From: Aptenodytes patagonicus
Taxonomy: Eukaryota; Chordata; Aves; Sphenisciformes; Spheniscidae
Length of the DNA stretch: 64,000 bases
Direction of reading: 5' to 3'
NCBI RefSeq assembly: GCF_965638725.1
Contig: NC_134950.1
Span: 133,563,636-133,627,635, forward strand
Shown: piece by piece, positions 35,410 through 48,737 of the stretch
Layout: each line of letters begins with the position of its first letter
Position numbering within the stretch: position 1 is the stretch's first letter
Notes under the pieces: model-generated
Seen by the model: only the letters and a program-made list of their open reading frames with translations
Database searches by the model: none
Told to the model about the DNA's origin: nothing
Made by a program: the position numbers and the translations under genes

Positions 35410-38400
35410 AATTGCCAAAATTGTCATTGCCAAACAGGCTGCACCCAGCCTAACCTGTGAGGTTAGGGTGTAAGGGGACGTTTTTCATATTTCTCTTTAA
35501 TATTCTGACCACTTGAAAAGAACAAACTAGCAAGAGTGTAACAGCTATGCCTTACTTAACACTGAGGATGTTATTTCTCAATTGGACAAGAAGGTCTGAT
35601 AATACCATTTTAATGGTTTTAGCTACATTTTTAATGCACTCACAAGAAGTCCTACTGCCAACCTTTTAAATCTCTGAACAGAAGGGGAAAACCAAAACAC
35701 TACAGTGGTAGTGAAAAAAACTACTGCAGAAATGCAATTCCACTAACTTTGCTGTTACGTATGCATCTTCGAATAGTGAGATTTAAAAATTACCTTGATG
35801 AAAATAATTGGTTTCAATATACCACCTGTTCTAAAACTTACTGAAAACGGGCTAAGTATAATTTAACCATTCCATTGCCAATCTTCTGGAATTGTGCCAG
35901 GATCATCTGAATAGGTATCACAGAGCTGAGCTGAAAATATTAAATATCCTAATAACTTGATCGGCCCATCCAGTATGGGTCTAGAAGGTCCTGCTTTGTA
36001 CCTCAGCCTTGGACTGAGGAAGGAATGAGTCATTTAGGAGAACTGAAAGGTTACGAGGAGGTGGAATGAAAGAATGAACTTCTGAGAGGTGCTGGGAGTT
36101 AGGAAGTGTCTCAAAGAAATGGAAGAGAAAAGGGTGATATATGGGAACCTTTTTGTTTTTATTACAGGCCATCATATATAGTAACATCTGCATCAGCCTC
36201 AGTGCAAGATGAACTCAAACCACAAGCAGAAAGCTCAACTGGTTGCTACACTAGGTATACAACTTGGTTCCTTGCTACTAGAGGGTTTTTTTATACTATT
36301 AGAAATGACACAAAATTCTCAAAAAGAAAATACACTTTGTTTTTAAGCTACCTGTCTTTTGATCATTTTCTTCAAGGTGTTTTTTAATCTCAATAAGCCA
36401 AAAAAACCCACAAAAACACAGCTCATACTCTCTCCTGTTAGTATTAGCTATTTTTTAATTTCCATCTATTATTACAAAAATGTATAAAACTACACTGTAC
36501 ATGAGCACTGATGTAGTCCAGTTCTTCCTAAAAACAACAGGAGTTTTCAACATTTGGTTAGCTTAAAATTTCACATGAGCAGGTTTAAAGAACAGTACTT
36601 GACGTAGATTAGATGCCAGCTAAATTTAAAGGTCTTCTGATGCAAATTATTGCAGTCCTGCCAAAGTCAGCGATACCAATTTAGGCTATCAGATGATAGA
36701 GCCTTTAATATTCTTAATAGTGCAAGCTGATGAAAACTGACCTACAGTTACCTGGTTTCAATTTTGCTGTTCTAAAATCACTCTAACTTCACTCTGATAT
36801 GCAGAATATGAATGAGATGGGTCCTGACAGTATCACACTCTGCTTCTTCTTGGGGTGCCAATGAATCGTCACTGCCGCTGTTGGTTAGGCTGTTTGTGGT
36901 TTTCTTACCTCAAGGTCAGCTAAACTCCAGGTATACTGGTCTAGCCTGACTTCAGAAGCAGGACTTGTTTCCATACATATGCCTTACAAGGGCAAGGCTT
37001 CTGCTATTAGCAGATCATATTAATTCTGTAGTAATCTTACGACTCTGCTCTATCCATCAGGATTTGAAAAACCTAATAGTGAGTAATGACACTAGTGTGC
37101 ATTAACTGAACACGACCATTTCTGTACACCACAATCATCAACTGTTTGTATCAGCAGTCAGAGAAGCAGCAGAAATATAACTCTAATCTACCTTGAACTA
37201 CGATATTATGATGTCATAATATTTGTGACATCATATAATAAGCAACACAAGAGAACCATTTGCCACTTGCATTCTTAGTAAATATTACTTCTGCTTAAAC
37301 TCAGAAATATTGCAGTTGAAAACCAAAGCCATAGTATGAATAGTTCAAAAGCCTTTTATTTTTCATACACAGTCCCAAGCACAATGCAGACCAATAAATT
37401 GCCCTGCTTTATCATACTCCTTTTTTTTTCCTCAGGCATTTCTTAAAAAGTCACAGCCTATACCTGGAATCCCGGTTTACTCCTCTGCAATGACTTAGGA
37501 AAAGTAACCTTTTAGTAACTAAATTTAAGTGTTATACAATCTATGTAATCACAGGCCTAGCCAACAGACTGCCATAGGACAAATTAAATTTTACTACAAT
37601 TCACTTTTGCTTAGAAAAAAGTGTTACATTTCACAGAAGCCACAGGAAGATTGTTGTTTAAAAAAATATATCAGGATAGGTTTTCATGGCAGCAACCACC
37701 GATGAGTTTTCACAGAAGTTACTAGAACTGTGTCAGTTACTTCATCACAGAATTTAGCCCAGAATTTCTAATTATTACAGTAACTTTTGGGTAGCATTAA
37801 GTAACTCTTGCTGAGTTTATTCTCATGAATGCTGAAATCTCTGCAGGTTTCTAATATTCTGGTTAAGTATAAAATTTCATTTTTAGAAAAAGTTTAGAGT
37901 ATCAACTGACGTCATATTTTGGGGGCAAGATCTGGGACATAAAACTGGAGTTTTGTCCTAAAATGAACAGAAAAATCTTCTACGTCTTTCAAAAGTTAAG
38001 TTACACAGGCTTTCAGAACAGATTGAAAAAATGAAATTACTTTCTTTTGGTTCCCTCTACCCCCTAATTTCTGAGGTTAACAACTAAGCTTTAAGACAAC
38101 AATTAACTTCTGAGAGTCTGCAGGATAGGATTTTGCTCTGTTTTTGTTTGCTTGTTCCACAGATAGTACACTTCTTTCCCTACACCTACACGATTCGAGC
38201 ATCTGTCTGTAGATAGAATTGGCTGCACTTTATAGCTCAGGCCAGAGGAGCTCCATTTAGAAGGGCGTATCACCTTGATGCCATAAGTTTATTTTTGCTT
38301 TGTGGAAGAAGGGCAAGAGTAATAATTATGTGCTCTCCTTCTGGGTCTCGATATACAAGTCCTCATCCTGAACAATAAACAATCACAGATAGCAGACACC

Positions 38401-41400
38401 TATGATTTACTAAAGTTAAACTAAATTTGAGGCGTGGTAGTATATGTCTGCTAGTGCTCGTGCCAGTCCTTGTAAGGCCCGGCACTGTCTTTTGGGGGAC
38501 TGTTTTTTATTTGGTTGGCAAGAATTTGACTTTATTAATAGAGCAAGGGGTAAATGCAAATACAATACAATTATTTCTTTATTATTTCTCTGGTTTCAGA
38601 AGTTGTTTTGTGTTAAATCACAATTCAACACTCAAATAGCCTGGTGAGTGAGAAACCCTGCAGTAAGTAAACTTCCTATTCAAATGAAGAAGAGATCCTA
38701 CTCTTCTGTTATCAGACATACCCTTTGAGATATGTTTAGTGAAGCCAGAGTGATTTTCAGTGTGCAAGCAATCAGTAGAGAAGAGCTCTTGCAGTTTCGC
38801 TTTCTGTCACAGTCTTAAGTAAGTCTGAATTATATTTTTACTGCATTTACTACAAATTCTGAGAAGGAAAGAAAGGCTTTGGATTTGTGATACAGTAACA
38901 AATGGGGAGAATTTTGTTTTCAGTGGCTGTGAGAGTAGCAACTCAAAATGAAGAACTTCTGAAAGGAAACAATTCTCTCTTGATGTAAGAGCCTGCTGTC
39001 CCAGAAGCAGACATTATGCTAGCTGAAGCCCAGGACTGTGCTAAAATAGCTGTACCTGGCCCTTGTCACAGCTGGCTTGCAGCCAGTAAACTTAAGCGTG
39101 GGATGAGCACCCTCCGTCTGTCTGCAACTCTCTATATAGATATACCCTGAGGCTTCCTGGAAGCAGCTTCCAGCTTCCTCAATTTTCAGAGCTCATATAG
39201 GCTTAGAAATGCCTGTGGGGTACTTTCAGTAATGATATTTAGTTATTGTTTCCAAGCTAAGGAATATAAAAATGTAGCAGTGGTCCATTCTTATTTCTCA
39301 CACTTTCTATGCTCTGTCCTGGGAACCTTTGACAAACACTTTGCTTTTTCAGCACTGAACTTCCCGCACACACACTTAGCCTCATTAAGTGAGATACAGG
39401 GTCACTTTGCTTCCCTGTGAATCTCAAAGGAGCCGTAAAGAATGGGAGGGGCTCACGGCATTATGCATGTTTTTTGTGGAACAGGGGGTTCAGAAGTAGG
39501 TAACAATAAAACACTCCTGGAAGCTAAAATATGAAGAAAATAAATGTCAAATTAGTTAAGTCTTAGTATGTCATTCAGCAAATTCTAGCACACACCCCAG
39601 CCAGCTCTAGTGGTTTTGAAAAAGCTTTTACAATGCAGTATTTGGAAGAGAACCAGTGAGAGACCTTGTCCCTTCTGAGGAGCTGCAGAACATCCCCTGG
39701 CTGCCTCCTGCCAGCCACCTCCCACACGCACCTCAGCTGCACCATCTGGGGGGACAGACCTGAAAAGCATTTGAAAAAGCTCAAAATCGCAAACAGGAAT
39801 CAAATCCTTGATTTCTTTTCAGTGATCTGTGTTCAGCACCAGATAGCACTACACCAGGAAGCACTTTTCTGCTCAAATACATCCTTTGTATCCAACGATG
39901 GCAGGACTTGAGACTTAGTAATTACTCCATTAGAAGAACAAAGGATAATGAGGAAGAAGGCACTTCTTCCCCCTTATCACCAACTGATACAATGAGCATC
40001 CCTGCATCACATGATACAACCACACACCACAAAGTCCTCCTCCTATTGCCCTACAGAGCTTGATTTGCCAAGGTGAATGCAACGCCACTCTTAAAAAGCA
40101 TTTTTTTAACAAATAGCCCTATTGACATCAATAACGTTAATGCATAGGCTAAGGGTAATGCAGGCTAAGAGATCATTACATCTAGCTCTTAGTTAAAGGC
40201 TCTGTTTCCAATAGAAAGTTGTGCATCTGCTGTGCATCTTTCTCTAATTCTACCATTTCACCTCTCTCGGAACTGCACCCCTCAAAACTCAGTTGCCATC
40301 CCCCAAAAGAGACAAGTCAGCTGAGAAACACCTTTAAAAATCCACTTGGAACAGGGACTTCTAGAATTAGGAGAAGGGACTTTCCCCTCAGACTGTCAGA
40401 ACAACGGGGAAAACTCCTAAGGAACTGACCGTATTGTTCATGACACTGGATGTCTTTCCAGGGCTGCATCTAATTCCCAGCCTCATCTAACACTAAAAAT
40501 GGATTTCAGAATTACTCAGACTAGGAAAACACATTGCGAGGTGAAACTTGACTCGTGAGCTCATCCCACATTTAGAGAACAGGAAATATAAAATAGTCAA
40601 GAAGCCTCTGAAAAATGCAAAGTAAAAGTGGAAAGATCAAAAAGGAAACCACAAGAGGGCAGATGGACTACATAATGGATGATGAAATGATTAAATACAG
40701 AAGGGAAAAAAGGGAAGGTGTCCTGTCTCTTAAGAGAAACCTCATCTGGAGAAACAGGTATTTTATGCAGAAGACGACAAGTTAGGAGCATGACAGGAAT
40801 TCTACTTTTTCCACTTAAAGACTGTGGAATTTTTAGTAGCTGAATAGTGTTATATCAATGGTTATGGAGATTTGGAGGTCCTCCAGTTATCCATGGGAAC
40901 GACTGACATATACACCTTTGCTTCCACATGCTTTAGCCTCTCTGGAGGGACTGACAAGCCAAGTGACAATTAAATCCCTGGTCTTGTGACAGAGACTTTT
41001 AAATACTCACCAGCAATGAAATCAGAGCTCAATTGATAGGCCAAGTCTTTATTCACATAGAAAGTCACAGGAACCTAACCATTTGGAAGGACACTAGTTA
41101 GGAAAGGGATTACTTGCAGGAATAAGACATACATGGCTGGGACCATATGCTTACAGAGACTTTCTTCACTTATGGACAACAGTGTGGTCTTGAAGTCCAT
41201 GTTAAAGCGCTCCCTTACTTCCATGGGGTAGCATTCACCTGTATTTATTTCACTCCTAGAGGGCTAGTCAGCCACTGTACAGGAAGTTTTTAGCATCTTT
41301 TTTCTTTCTTTAATGTGCTTGAGCTCTGGACCAGGCCCTTTCAAATTTTGAATTCTTTAGGGGACACAGCTTTGGGGCACAGCAGCTGGGATCGTGCCAG

Positions 41401-41713
41401 CTCCCCACCAGCACTTTGCTCAGGGAAATGGTCTGGACCTGCAGCTTTCCTGCTAAGGCAGTCTGGCAATTCTGAAGCTTTCTTAAAAAGGATACAAGCA
41501 ATGTTGCCAAATTGCGTGGTACTATGATGTGGAGAATAGTCAACTCAGTTTATAACCTGAAAGAGGTAGGTTAGATGCCTGCTTAGCTATTTCCAGGGTC
41601 CTTGACTAGAAAAGCCTAGAACCACCAGCTGCCACTTCTACCAAATGCAGACTGTTCATCTTTCATTAAATGTGGCTACGTTCTTTACATTTAAACATTA
41701 TGTAATGTTTTAA
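35410..41713. other. Intergenic AT-rich DNA
   Basis: No gene seen. Contains a near-perfect palindrome at 37203-37222 and a perfect CRE word (TGACGTCA) at 37907-37914. Open frames are all under about 95 codons and lack features. Confidence 0.55.
37203..37222. repeat. Palindrome, 9-bp arms, 2-bp centre
   Basis: ATATTATGA and TCATAATAT flank TG. The central TGATGTCA is mirrored 11 bases downstream by TGACATCA (37226-37233), so two overlapping inverted repeats can form here. Confidence 0.85.
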
Positions 41714-44386
41714 TGGAAGGAGAGGTGGTGGGGTGGCCCTGTATGTTAGGGAGTGTTTCGATTGTATAGAGCTCAACGATTGTGATGATGATATGGTCGA
41801 GTGTTTATGGGTAAGGATGAGGGGGAAGGCCAACGAGGCAGATATCCTGCTGGGAGTCTGTTATAGACCACCCAACCAGGATGAAGGGGCGGATGAAGCG
41901 TTCTACAAGCGGCTGGCAGAAGTCTCTCAATCGCTAGCCCTTGTTCTCGTGGGGGACTTCAACTTCCCGGATGTCTGCTGGAAATACAACACGGCAGAGA
42001 GGAAGCAGTCTAGGAGGTTCCTGGTGTGTGTGGAAGACAACTTCCCGACACAGCTGGTAAGTGAGCCTACCAGGGGAGGTGCCTCTCTTGACCTGCTGTT
42101 TACAGAGAAGGACTGGTGGGAGATGTGGTGGTCGGAGGCCGTCTTGGGCTTAGCGACCATGAAATGGTAGAATTCTCCATTCTTGGTGAAGGAAGGAGGG
42201 GGGCCAGCAAAACCGCAACCATGGATTTCCGGAGGGCGGACTTTGGCCTCTTCAGGACACTGGTTGAGAGAGTCCCTTGGGAGACAGTCCTGAAGGGCAA
42301 AGGGATCCAGGAAGGCTGGACGATCTTCAAGAAGGAAGTCTTAAAGGTGCAGGAGCAGGCTGTCCCCATACACCGTAAGAAGAACGGGCGGGGAAGACGA
42401 CCGGCCTGGCTGAACGGGAAGCTCTTGCTGGGACTCAGGAAAAAAAGGAGAGTTTACCGCTTGTGGAAGAAGGGGCAGGCAACTCAAGAAGAGTACAGGG
42501 ATCTCGTTAGGTCATGCAGAGAGGAAATGAGAAAGGCAAAAGCCCAGCTAGAACGCAATCTGGCCACTGTCGTTAAAGACAACAAAAAATGTTTTTACAA
42601 ATATATTAATGACAAGAAGGGAGCCAAGGAGAATCTCCATCCCGTATTGGATGCGGGGGGGAACATTGTCACCGAGGATGAGGAAAAGGCTGAGGTACTC
42701 AATGCCTTCTTTGCCTCAGTCTTTAACAGGCAGACCAGTTCGCCTCAGGGTACTCAGCGCCCTGAGCTGGAAGACAGGGATGGCGAGCAGGATGAACCCC
42801 CCATAATCCAAGAGGAAGCAGTCAATGACCTGCTACGCCACCTGGATGCTCACAAGTCTATGGCGCCGGATGGGATCCACCCGAGGGTGCTGAGGGAGCT
42901 GGTGGAGGTGCTCGCCAAGCCACTCTCCATCACTTATCAGCAGTCCTGGTTAACGGGGGAGGTCCCAAATGACTGGAGGCCTGCCAATGTGACGCCCATC
43001 TACAAGAAGGGCCGGAAGGAGGATCCAGGGAACTACAGGCCTGTCAGTCTGACCTCGGTGCCGGGGAAGATTATGGAGCGGTTCATCTTGAGGGCGCTCA
43101 CAAGGCATGTGCAGGACAACCAGGGGATCAGGCCCAGCCAGCACGGGTTCATGAGAGGCAGGTCCTGCTTGACCAACCTGATCTCCTTCTATGACCAGGT
43201 GACCCGCCTAGTGGATGAGGGAAAGGCTGTGGATGTGGTCTACCTGGACTTCAGTAAGGCCTTTGACACCATCTCCCACAGCATTCTCCTAGAGAAGCTG
43301 GCGGCTCACGGCTTAGACAGGTGGACTCTGCGCTGGGTAAAAAACTGGCTGGACAGCCGGGCCCAGAGAGTTGTGGTGAATGGAGTTCAATCCAGTTGGC
43401 GGCTGGTCACGAGCGGTGTTCCCCAGGGCTCAGTTTTGGGGCTGGTCTTGTTTAATATCTTTATCAATGATCTGGATGAGGGGATGGAGTGCACCCTCAG
43501 TAAGTTTGCAGACGACACCAAGTTGGGCGGGAGTGTTGATCTGCTCGAGGGTAGGAAGGCTCTGCAGAGGGACCTGGACAGGCTGGATCGACGGGCCGAG
43601 GCCAATTGTATGAGGTTCAACAAGGCCAAGTGCCGGGTCCTGCACTTCGGCCACAACAACCCCATGCAGCGCTACAGGCTTGGGGAAGAGTGGCTGGAAA
43701 GCTGCCTGGCGGAAAAGGACCTGGGGGTGCTGGTTGACAGCCGGCTGAACATGAGCCGGCAGTGTGCCCAGGCAGCCAAGAAGGCCAATGGCATCCTGGC
43801 CTGTATCAGAACTAGTGTGGCCAGCAGGAGCAGGGATGTGATTGTGCCCCTGTACTCGGCACTGGTGAGGCTGCACCTCGAATACTGTGTTCAGTTTTGG
43901 GCCCCTCACTACAAGAAGGACATTGAGGTGCTGGAGCGTGTCCAGAGAAGGGCAACGAGGCTGGTGAGGGGTCTGGAGAACAAGTCTTATGAGGAGCGGC
44001 TGAGGGAACTGGGGTTGTTTAGCCTGGAGAAAAGGAGGCTGAGGGGAGACCTCATCGCTCTCTACGACTACCTGAAAGGAGGTTGTAGCGAGGTGGGGGT
44101 TGGTCTCTTCTCCCAAGTAACTAGCAATAGGACAAGAGGAAATGGCCTCAAGTTGCGCCAGGGGAGGTTTAGATTGGACGTGAGGAAAAATTTCTTTACT
44201 GAAAGAGTGGTTAAACATTGGACCAGGCTGCCCAGGGAAGTGGTTGAGTCACCGTCCCTGGAGGTATTTAAAAGATGTGTAGATGCGGCACTTAGGGACA
44301 TGGTTTAGTGGGCATGGTGGTGTTGGGTCGACGGTTGGACTCGATGATCTTAGAGGTCTTTTCCAACCTCAATGATTCTATGATTC
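41714..44386 (+). mobile_element. CR1 LINE copy C, long, 5'-truncated in the endonuclease
   Basis: This is the longest CR1 here, about 2.67 kb. It starts inside the ORF2 endonuclease, includes the entire RT and C-terminus, the 3' UTR, and ends at the octamer ATTCTATG plus ATTCC. It is almost free of damage, so it is a young member of the family. The first 5' segment (ORF1 and the N-terminus of the endonuclease) was never copied. The sequence immediately downstream is shared with the flank of copy B. Confidence 0.96.
41733..44308 (+). pseudogene. CR1 ORF2: partial endonuclease and complete reverse transcriptase
   Basis: The first 145 codons (41733-42170) encode part of the AP-like endonuclease, with YRPP and the GDFN box. 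A frameshift at about 42105-42116 moves the reading frame. From there 730 codons are open to 44308, beginning with the endonuclease SDH box (GLSDHEM) and then the RT. The RT has [10 protein letters not shown] (Asp378), SGVPQGS (433-439) and FADD (464-467), followed by the complete C-terminal region. The RT catalytic aspartates are all present. The missing N-terminus and the frameshift mean it cannot make a full ORF2 protein, but an RT-only product is not excluded by stops. Long antisense frames across it are shadows. Confidence 0.94.
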
Positions 44387-44541
44387 CAGAAACCTCCCAG
44401 TCACATTTCCTGTCTGCTATGTAGCCTACTGTAAGTGTATTTGAGTAATCTGTAAAACTTCTGATTTCAAAGGTTCCTTTTTTTTTTAACATTCACTCTG
44501 TCTTTTTTATTCTTATACTTATTCCCCTTTTAATCTTAAAG
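44387..44541 (+). repeat. CR1 copy C 3' flank shared with copy B
   Basis: These 155 bp, starting just after the CR1 end and finishing at TAATCTTAAAG, match 27320-27472 in inverse orientation with one substitution and a 2-bp indel. Beyond 44541 the two loci differ completely: here comes AT-rich unique DNA, there another CR1 3' fragment. Confidence 0.9.
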
Positions 44542-47330
44542 ACATAAAATAAAAAAGAAACATATGCCTATGCTAAAGCTTCAGTCCAAGTTCTGCTTGA
44601 ATTCACATGAGTTTTCCGCTGACTTCAGAGGGAAGGGATCCGATTCCAAAAGAGAAAACAATGTTTAAGAAAAAAAACCATTTAGTCAGATTAAACCCCA
44701 CATTTCTTGATATCAGTTCACATTGCTACACAGATGATAATGTGAAGGTCGTGTGCTCTGAACTATACAAATACTCTCAGCATGGCACAGTTTATGGCAG
44801 CAACTGTGCTAATATCAAAATCTGCAGACAAATTATTTGGAATGGCTTGTACCAGGTGTATGGTAAAAATGGGAAGTATCCTCATCAGGAATGTGTGGCG
44901 TCTGTTATATATATAGATCTAAAAATGAGATTGCAAACACTGTAGGAACAGAAGGCTGGATTCTTCCCTGGATTATAATGTTTTAAATCAACAGCTTTCA
45001 TTTCATTAGGTATATACTGGCTTAAGCAAGAGTCGACTTTGACACAGAAAATTTCAGAATGTAATGCAGCTTAGTCCTTTATAAAAAGACACTTATACAA
45101 TGTATTCCTAATGTCACATATGAAAACACAGCCACTGGTGGAATGAAGGCTTTATGTTACATGTGATGGGACCTGAAACACTTCAGCTCTCAGCTGCTTG
45201 TTCCAATCTAGCCTAGGTAAGTATGATCAAACCACTTACTAGCCCACAACTATCTCGTGATCTCTGTAAAATAAGCCTGTTGTTAGCTCAGCTGCTAGTG
45301 GATATCTGACAAAAATACCACCGCACCTTAAGTTTTTATTGTTAAGTTTCAGGTTAGCACTCCTAAATGGATAACCTTAGAGATAGCCTCCTCAGATAAG
45401 ATTTGAGATATATTCATGGGGCAACACAGAAAACCCTGGACTGCTGATTTCCACATTCATACGATCCATGCCAGAGGATCTGAAATTTCAGGGACTATCA
45501 CAGTGGCATGTCTGATGGAACTGACGAAAAAAGGTAGGTTAAATAATCTTATATATTCTAGGGTAATGGAGGAGCTAAGGAATTTGAGATAGTTGAGCTT
45601 GCCTAAACATCAGCAGAACAAAAGCAAGAGCTCCTTGGGATGTTGTTCCTCATACCTTGCTGATACATAGTCTTTCCACAAGGTAGCAGAGCCCTTGGGA
45701 ATCCCAGCCGCTGTACTCTGCTCACACACAGAGCACTTCCTAAGTGGGAAGGATCCACAGAGATCTCTCTCTCTCTCAAGCAGTACAGAAAAACCATCAT
45801 AACTTCTGATCCTCCGTCCAACACTGAAGGAAAAGGAAAGCTGGGGCAAAGACTGGCATGTGGTCACTTCTTAGCTGATCATACATGATTTAGTTCAGGA
45901 ATTTAACTAAGATTTGGATCCATGCCAAGTTATGGGATATCGGTTGGGTGGTAAATGTAATTTACTAACTGAACAGCTACATCAGGTACCTTTTTCTTTC
46001 TTTTTTTCTTGTAGGGTTGTGACAAACAAGTTTATACACAACTCTAATACTCTTTCAAATTTCTGCTTTCAGTTGTTCATAATTTTGCTGCAGTCAAAAC
46101 AATGTCAATTAAGTTAAGTTGCCTGTGTAATAAATACTAAAAATGTCAGAATTAACTCTGACCCTCTGTGTATAGCAGAAAACAGGCTATCACATAATAT
46201 TTTTTTCTGTAATTCATTTATTGCATTGGGCAAACAGTAAGCTACTCTTTCTAAGGCATTGGACCAGTTCCAGGAGATCTGTTTCTCTCTCTAATTCTTC
46301 CACAAAGATGTTATACAATCATCATGAAGGTGCTTTTCTGTGTTTTAGTCAAAGGACCACCTCAGCTTCTTGAAAAAATCCTGGGACCATCTTTTGCAGC
46401 ACTTCCATGATTGTTACATCTAAGTAAATAGGTAAACACTGAAAGTTTGTTTTTGGCCATTTTGCTTGTTTTGTTGTATGTACAGGAGTATGGGTTAATA
46501 GTTTTGCAAACCTTATAGTCCATCAGTAGTTCACAGACCACAAGTTAAAAAGTGTGGTACTTCAAGATTGACTTAAGCTTGTTGTAGCCTTAATTTTGAC
46601 ATTTACTGAATGAGGCAAACTTGATTTTGAAAGCTTAACATTTTAATGTTTCTTCATATGTTGTCAGGGGTTTTGCCTACAAGGTTTGTAGATGGCTGGG
46701 CTTGACCCCAAGGCACTGTCTCTTTAGCTGCTTCACCTCTGAAGCAATTAGGGCAGCCATTTCCCCCAAATTTTTATGTATAGGTAGAGTTAGTTTAGCT
46801 TTGTGCATACGGTAGCTATTGGTAGAGAATATCTTCAAAGAAAAAAAAAGAAATATTGCTGCTTTCCTATCGTTTCCTATCGTTTCCTGTACTCCTATCA
46901 TTTGCTTTCTTTTTCTGTATCTGATACAACTAGAGAAGATTTTTTTTCCCCCAAGCAGAGGTAAGATAAGAATGAATCACTGTGATTCTGTATTGTCTCT
47001 GACTTCAAGACTCCTTGAAGTCCCTCATCCATGAGGTGAAGAAATCTTGCTCTAGGGGGCAGATTGTATCCCTTGACCCACTGATCACAGAAAATCTTTC
47101 CATCTCAGGGAGTTTTCTTAGTACAGCAAGCCTACTTTATTCGTTTGGTGCTTTCTGTTCCATCTAGGAGATGTGATAGTTGCAGAAGCCAAAACAGAGA
47201 CTTAACACATAAAGTTTTGAACTGACACATTCAGCAGAGAGGCCAAAGGTCTGCAGAGATTAAACTGTTCCTGTAGAAGGTTCAGGCATGCTGTCAAGGC
47301 AGCCAGTATAGGAAGTTTAGTGTAACAGCT

Positions 47331-47400
47331 GTAAATAAACAAAGGACAATATTTTCCAGGGATTTGATATCTTCACCAACACTTGTCAGATGGACTTAAG
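47331..47400 (+). repeat. 70-bp direct repeat, copy 1
   Basis: This segment, from GTAAATAAACAAAGGACAAT to GATGGACTTAAG, recurs at 49178-49247 with a single mismatch. It is not CR1 sequence. Confidence 0.95.
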
Positions 47401-48520
47401 CCCACAGAAAAGCAGTCCTCTATAACAGTGAAATTTTTTTTACTCTGGACCACATATATTTATTCACCCAGACAAGTCTGAGTTTGCAGTACCCCCTGCT
47501 GTCTTTGAGAAATCTGTTGAATAATGCTTGTTCCTGTATTATCTGCTATTGCCCCTCCAACATTGAATATGCTTGTCTCACATGCACAGATGATATCAGT
47601 ACATTTTCCTAATCTATTCTTTTCACCTATCTTGCAGCAAAAATGGACTATCTTCTTCAGCAGTAAAGCTGCAGTCTTTTTAAAGTGGAGATTAAGTTTG
47701 CTGTATGCAGTTTATTTGCAAATCCACAAAGCAGCAATGAAATGGTTCACAGAAAAACGTACAGATCAGCAGTTATCTGCAAAACCTCAGGCACAAAAAT
47801 GGAGCCACATTTAAGCCCCAGCAAAAAAAAAAAAGCGAAGTCAAAAACTTAAGACCCTAAGAATCTAAGATGTACCCTAGCATAGAGGCTGAAAGCTCCC
47901 ATGGGCCTTGAATGCTCTGAAAAAGTTATATAGCTTATTTACAGTAAATTACATTTTTTGCTTCAGTCATATTGTCATTCCTGGATGAAGAAATGAGGGA
48001 GCTAAAAGGTACTGGTCTATGAAATCCAGCATAGCCATTTATCAAATACTGAAGATCAATAGGGCCTTACTCAATACATTTATAGTCCAGTTTCCATATT
48101 ACAGAAGCTTATTCAGAGATACATATGCCACAAGAAATAGTCTTAACTTCTTTAGAAAACATGTCAGAATTTTAGTTTTAACTGGTACTTGCAGTGAATA
48201 TATAAAAGGCAAGAATCTATGCTTACAAAATGTTCAAACTGATATTCTTAGGCCATATTGCAACCCAAACTCCCATGGTTTCCAGGGGCTACAAGCATGA
48301 ACAACACTTAAGGAATGTGAAATATACTGAACATACTATTTCAGCAGACATCTCAAATAAAATTCCATAGGCCAGCTTTTCCACTGGAAGGAAAAAAAGA
48401 TTTTTTTGAAGGAAGTACTACTTCGTGAAAGAAACCTTACCCAAATCACTTAAAGGATGCCATCACCTGTCTCAGTAACAGACTGATAAAAGTTACTTTA
48501 GTAGTAGCAACTCATAACAG

Positions 48521-48562
48521 GACTTTTAAAAATAATAACCAGACTTTTAAAAATAATAACCC
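48521..48562. repeat. 21-bp tandem duplication
   Basis: GACTTTTAAAAATAATAACC is repeated twice head to tail with one difference in the last base of the unit. Confidence 0.95.
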
Positions 48563-48737
48563 TATGCTGTATGTTGTAAACTATTGTCCATAATTTTTCC
48601 TGGCTCAGCTTTACTGTACAGAGAAGAATCACAATCTTCTTTGCAGTTTTTGAGATTTTAAAAAACTTTTCAGGAAGAGAGGAGGTGGGTAGGACTGCCT
48701 AATTATTCAGGCTTAGAACTTGCTTAGAGCAATATGT

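Larger units (their letters stand above)
44542..48737. other. Intergenic AT-rich DNA
   Basis: No gene seen. Holds the first copy of a 70-bp direct repeat (47331-47400), an imperfect 11-bp tandem TTTCCTATCG-type repeat near 46863-46890, and a 21-bp tandem duplication at 48521-48562. Confidence 0.55.

Noticed and set aside
37907-37914. Perfect CRE words at 37907-37914 and 58015-58022
   Set aside because: An 8-bp word is expected about once per 65 kb per sequence of this size, so two in intergenic DNA without a promoter nearby carry little weight.
27320-44541. Inverted segmental duplication as the reason for the shared CR1 flanks
   Set aside because: Homology stops at the 5' truncation of copy B and at the end of the 153-bp flank, and does not extend into unique DNA on either side, so a retrotransposition origin fits better. 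Not fully excluded without genome-wide search.
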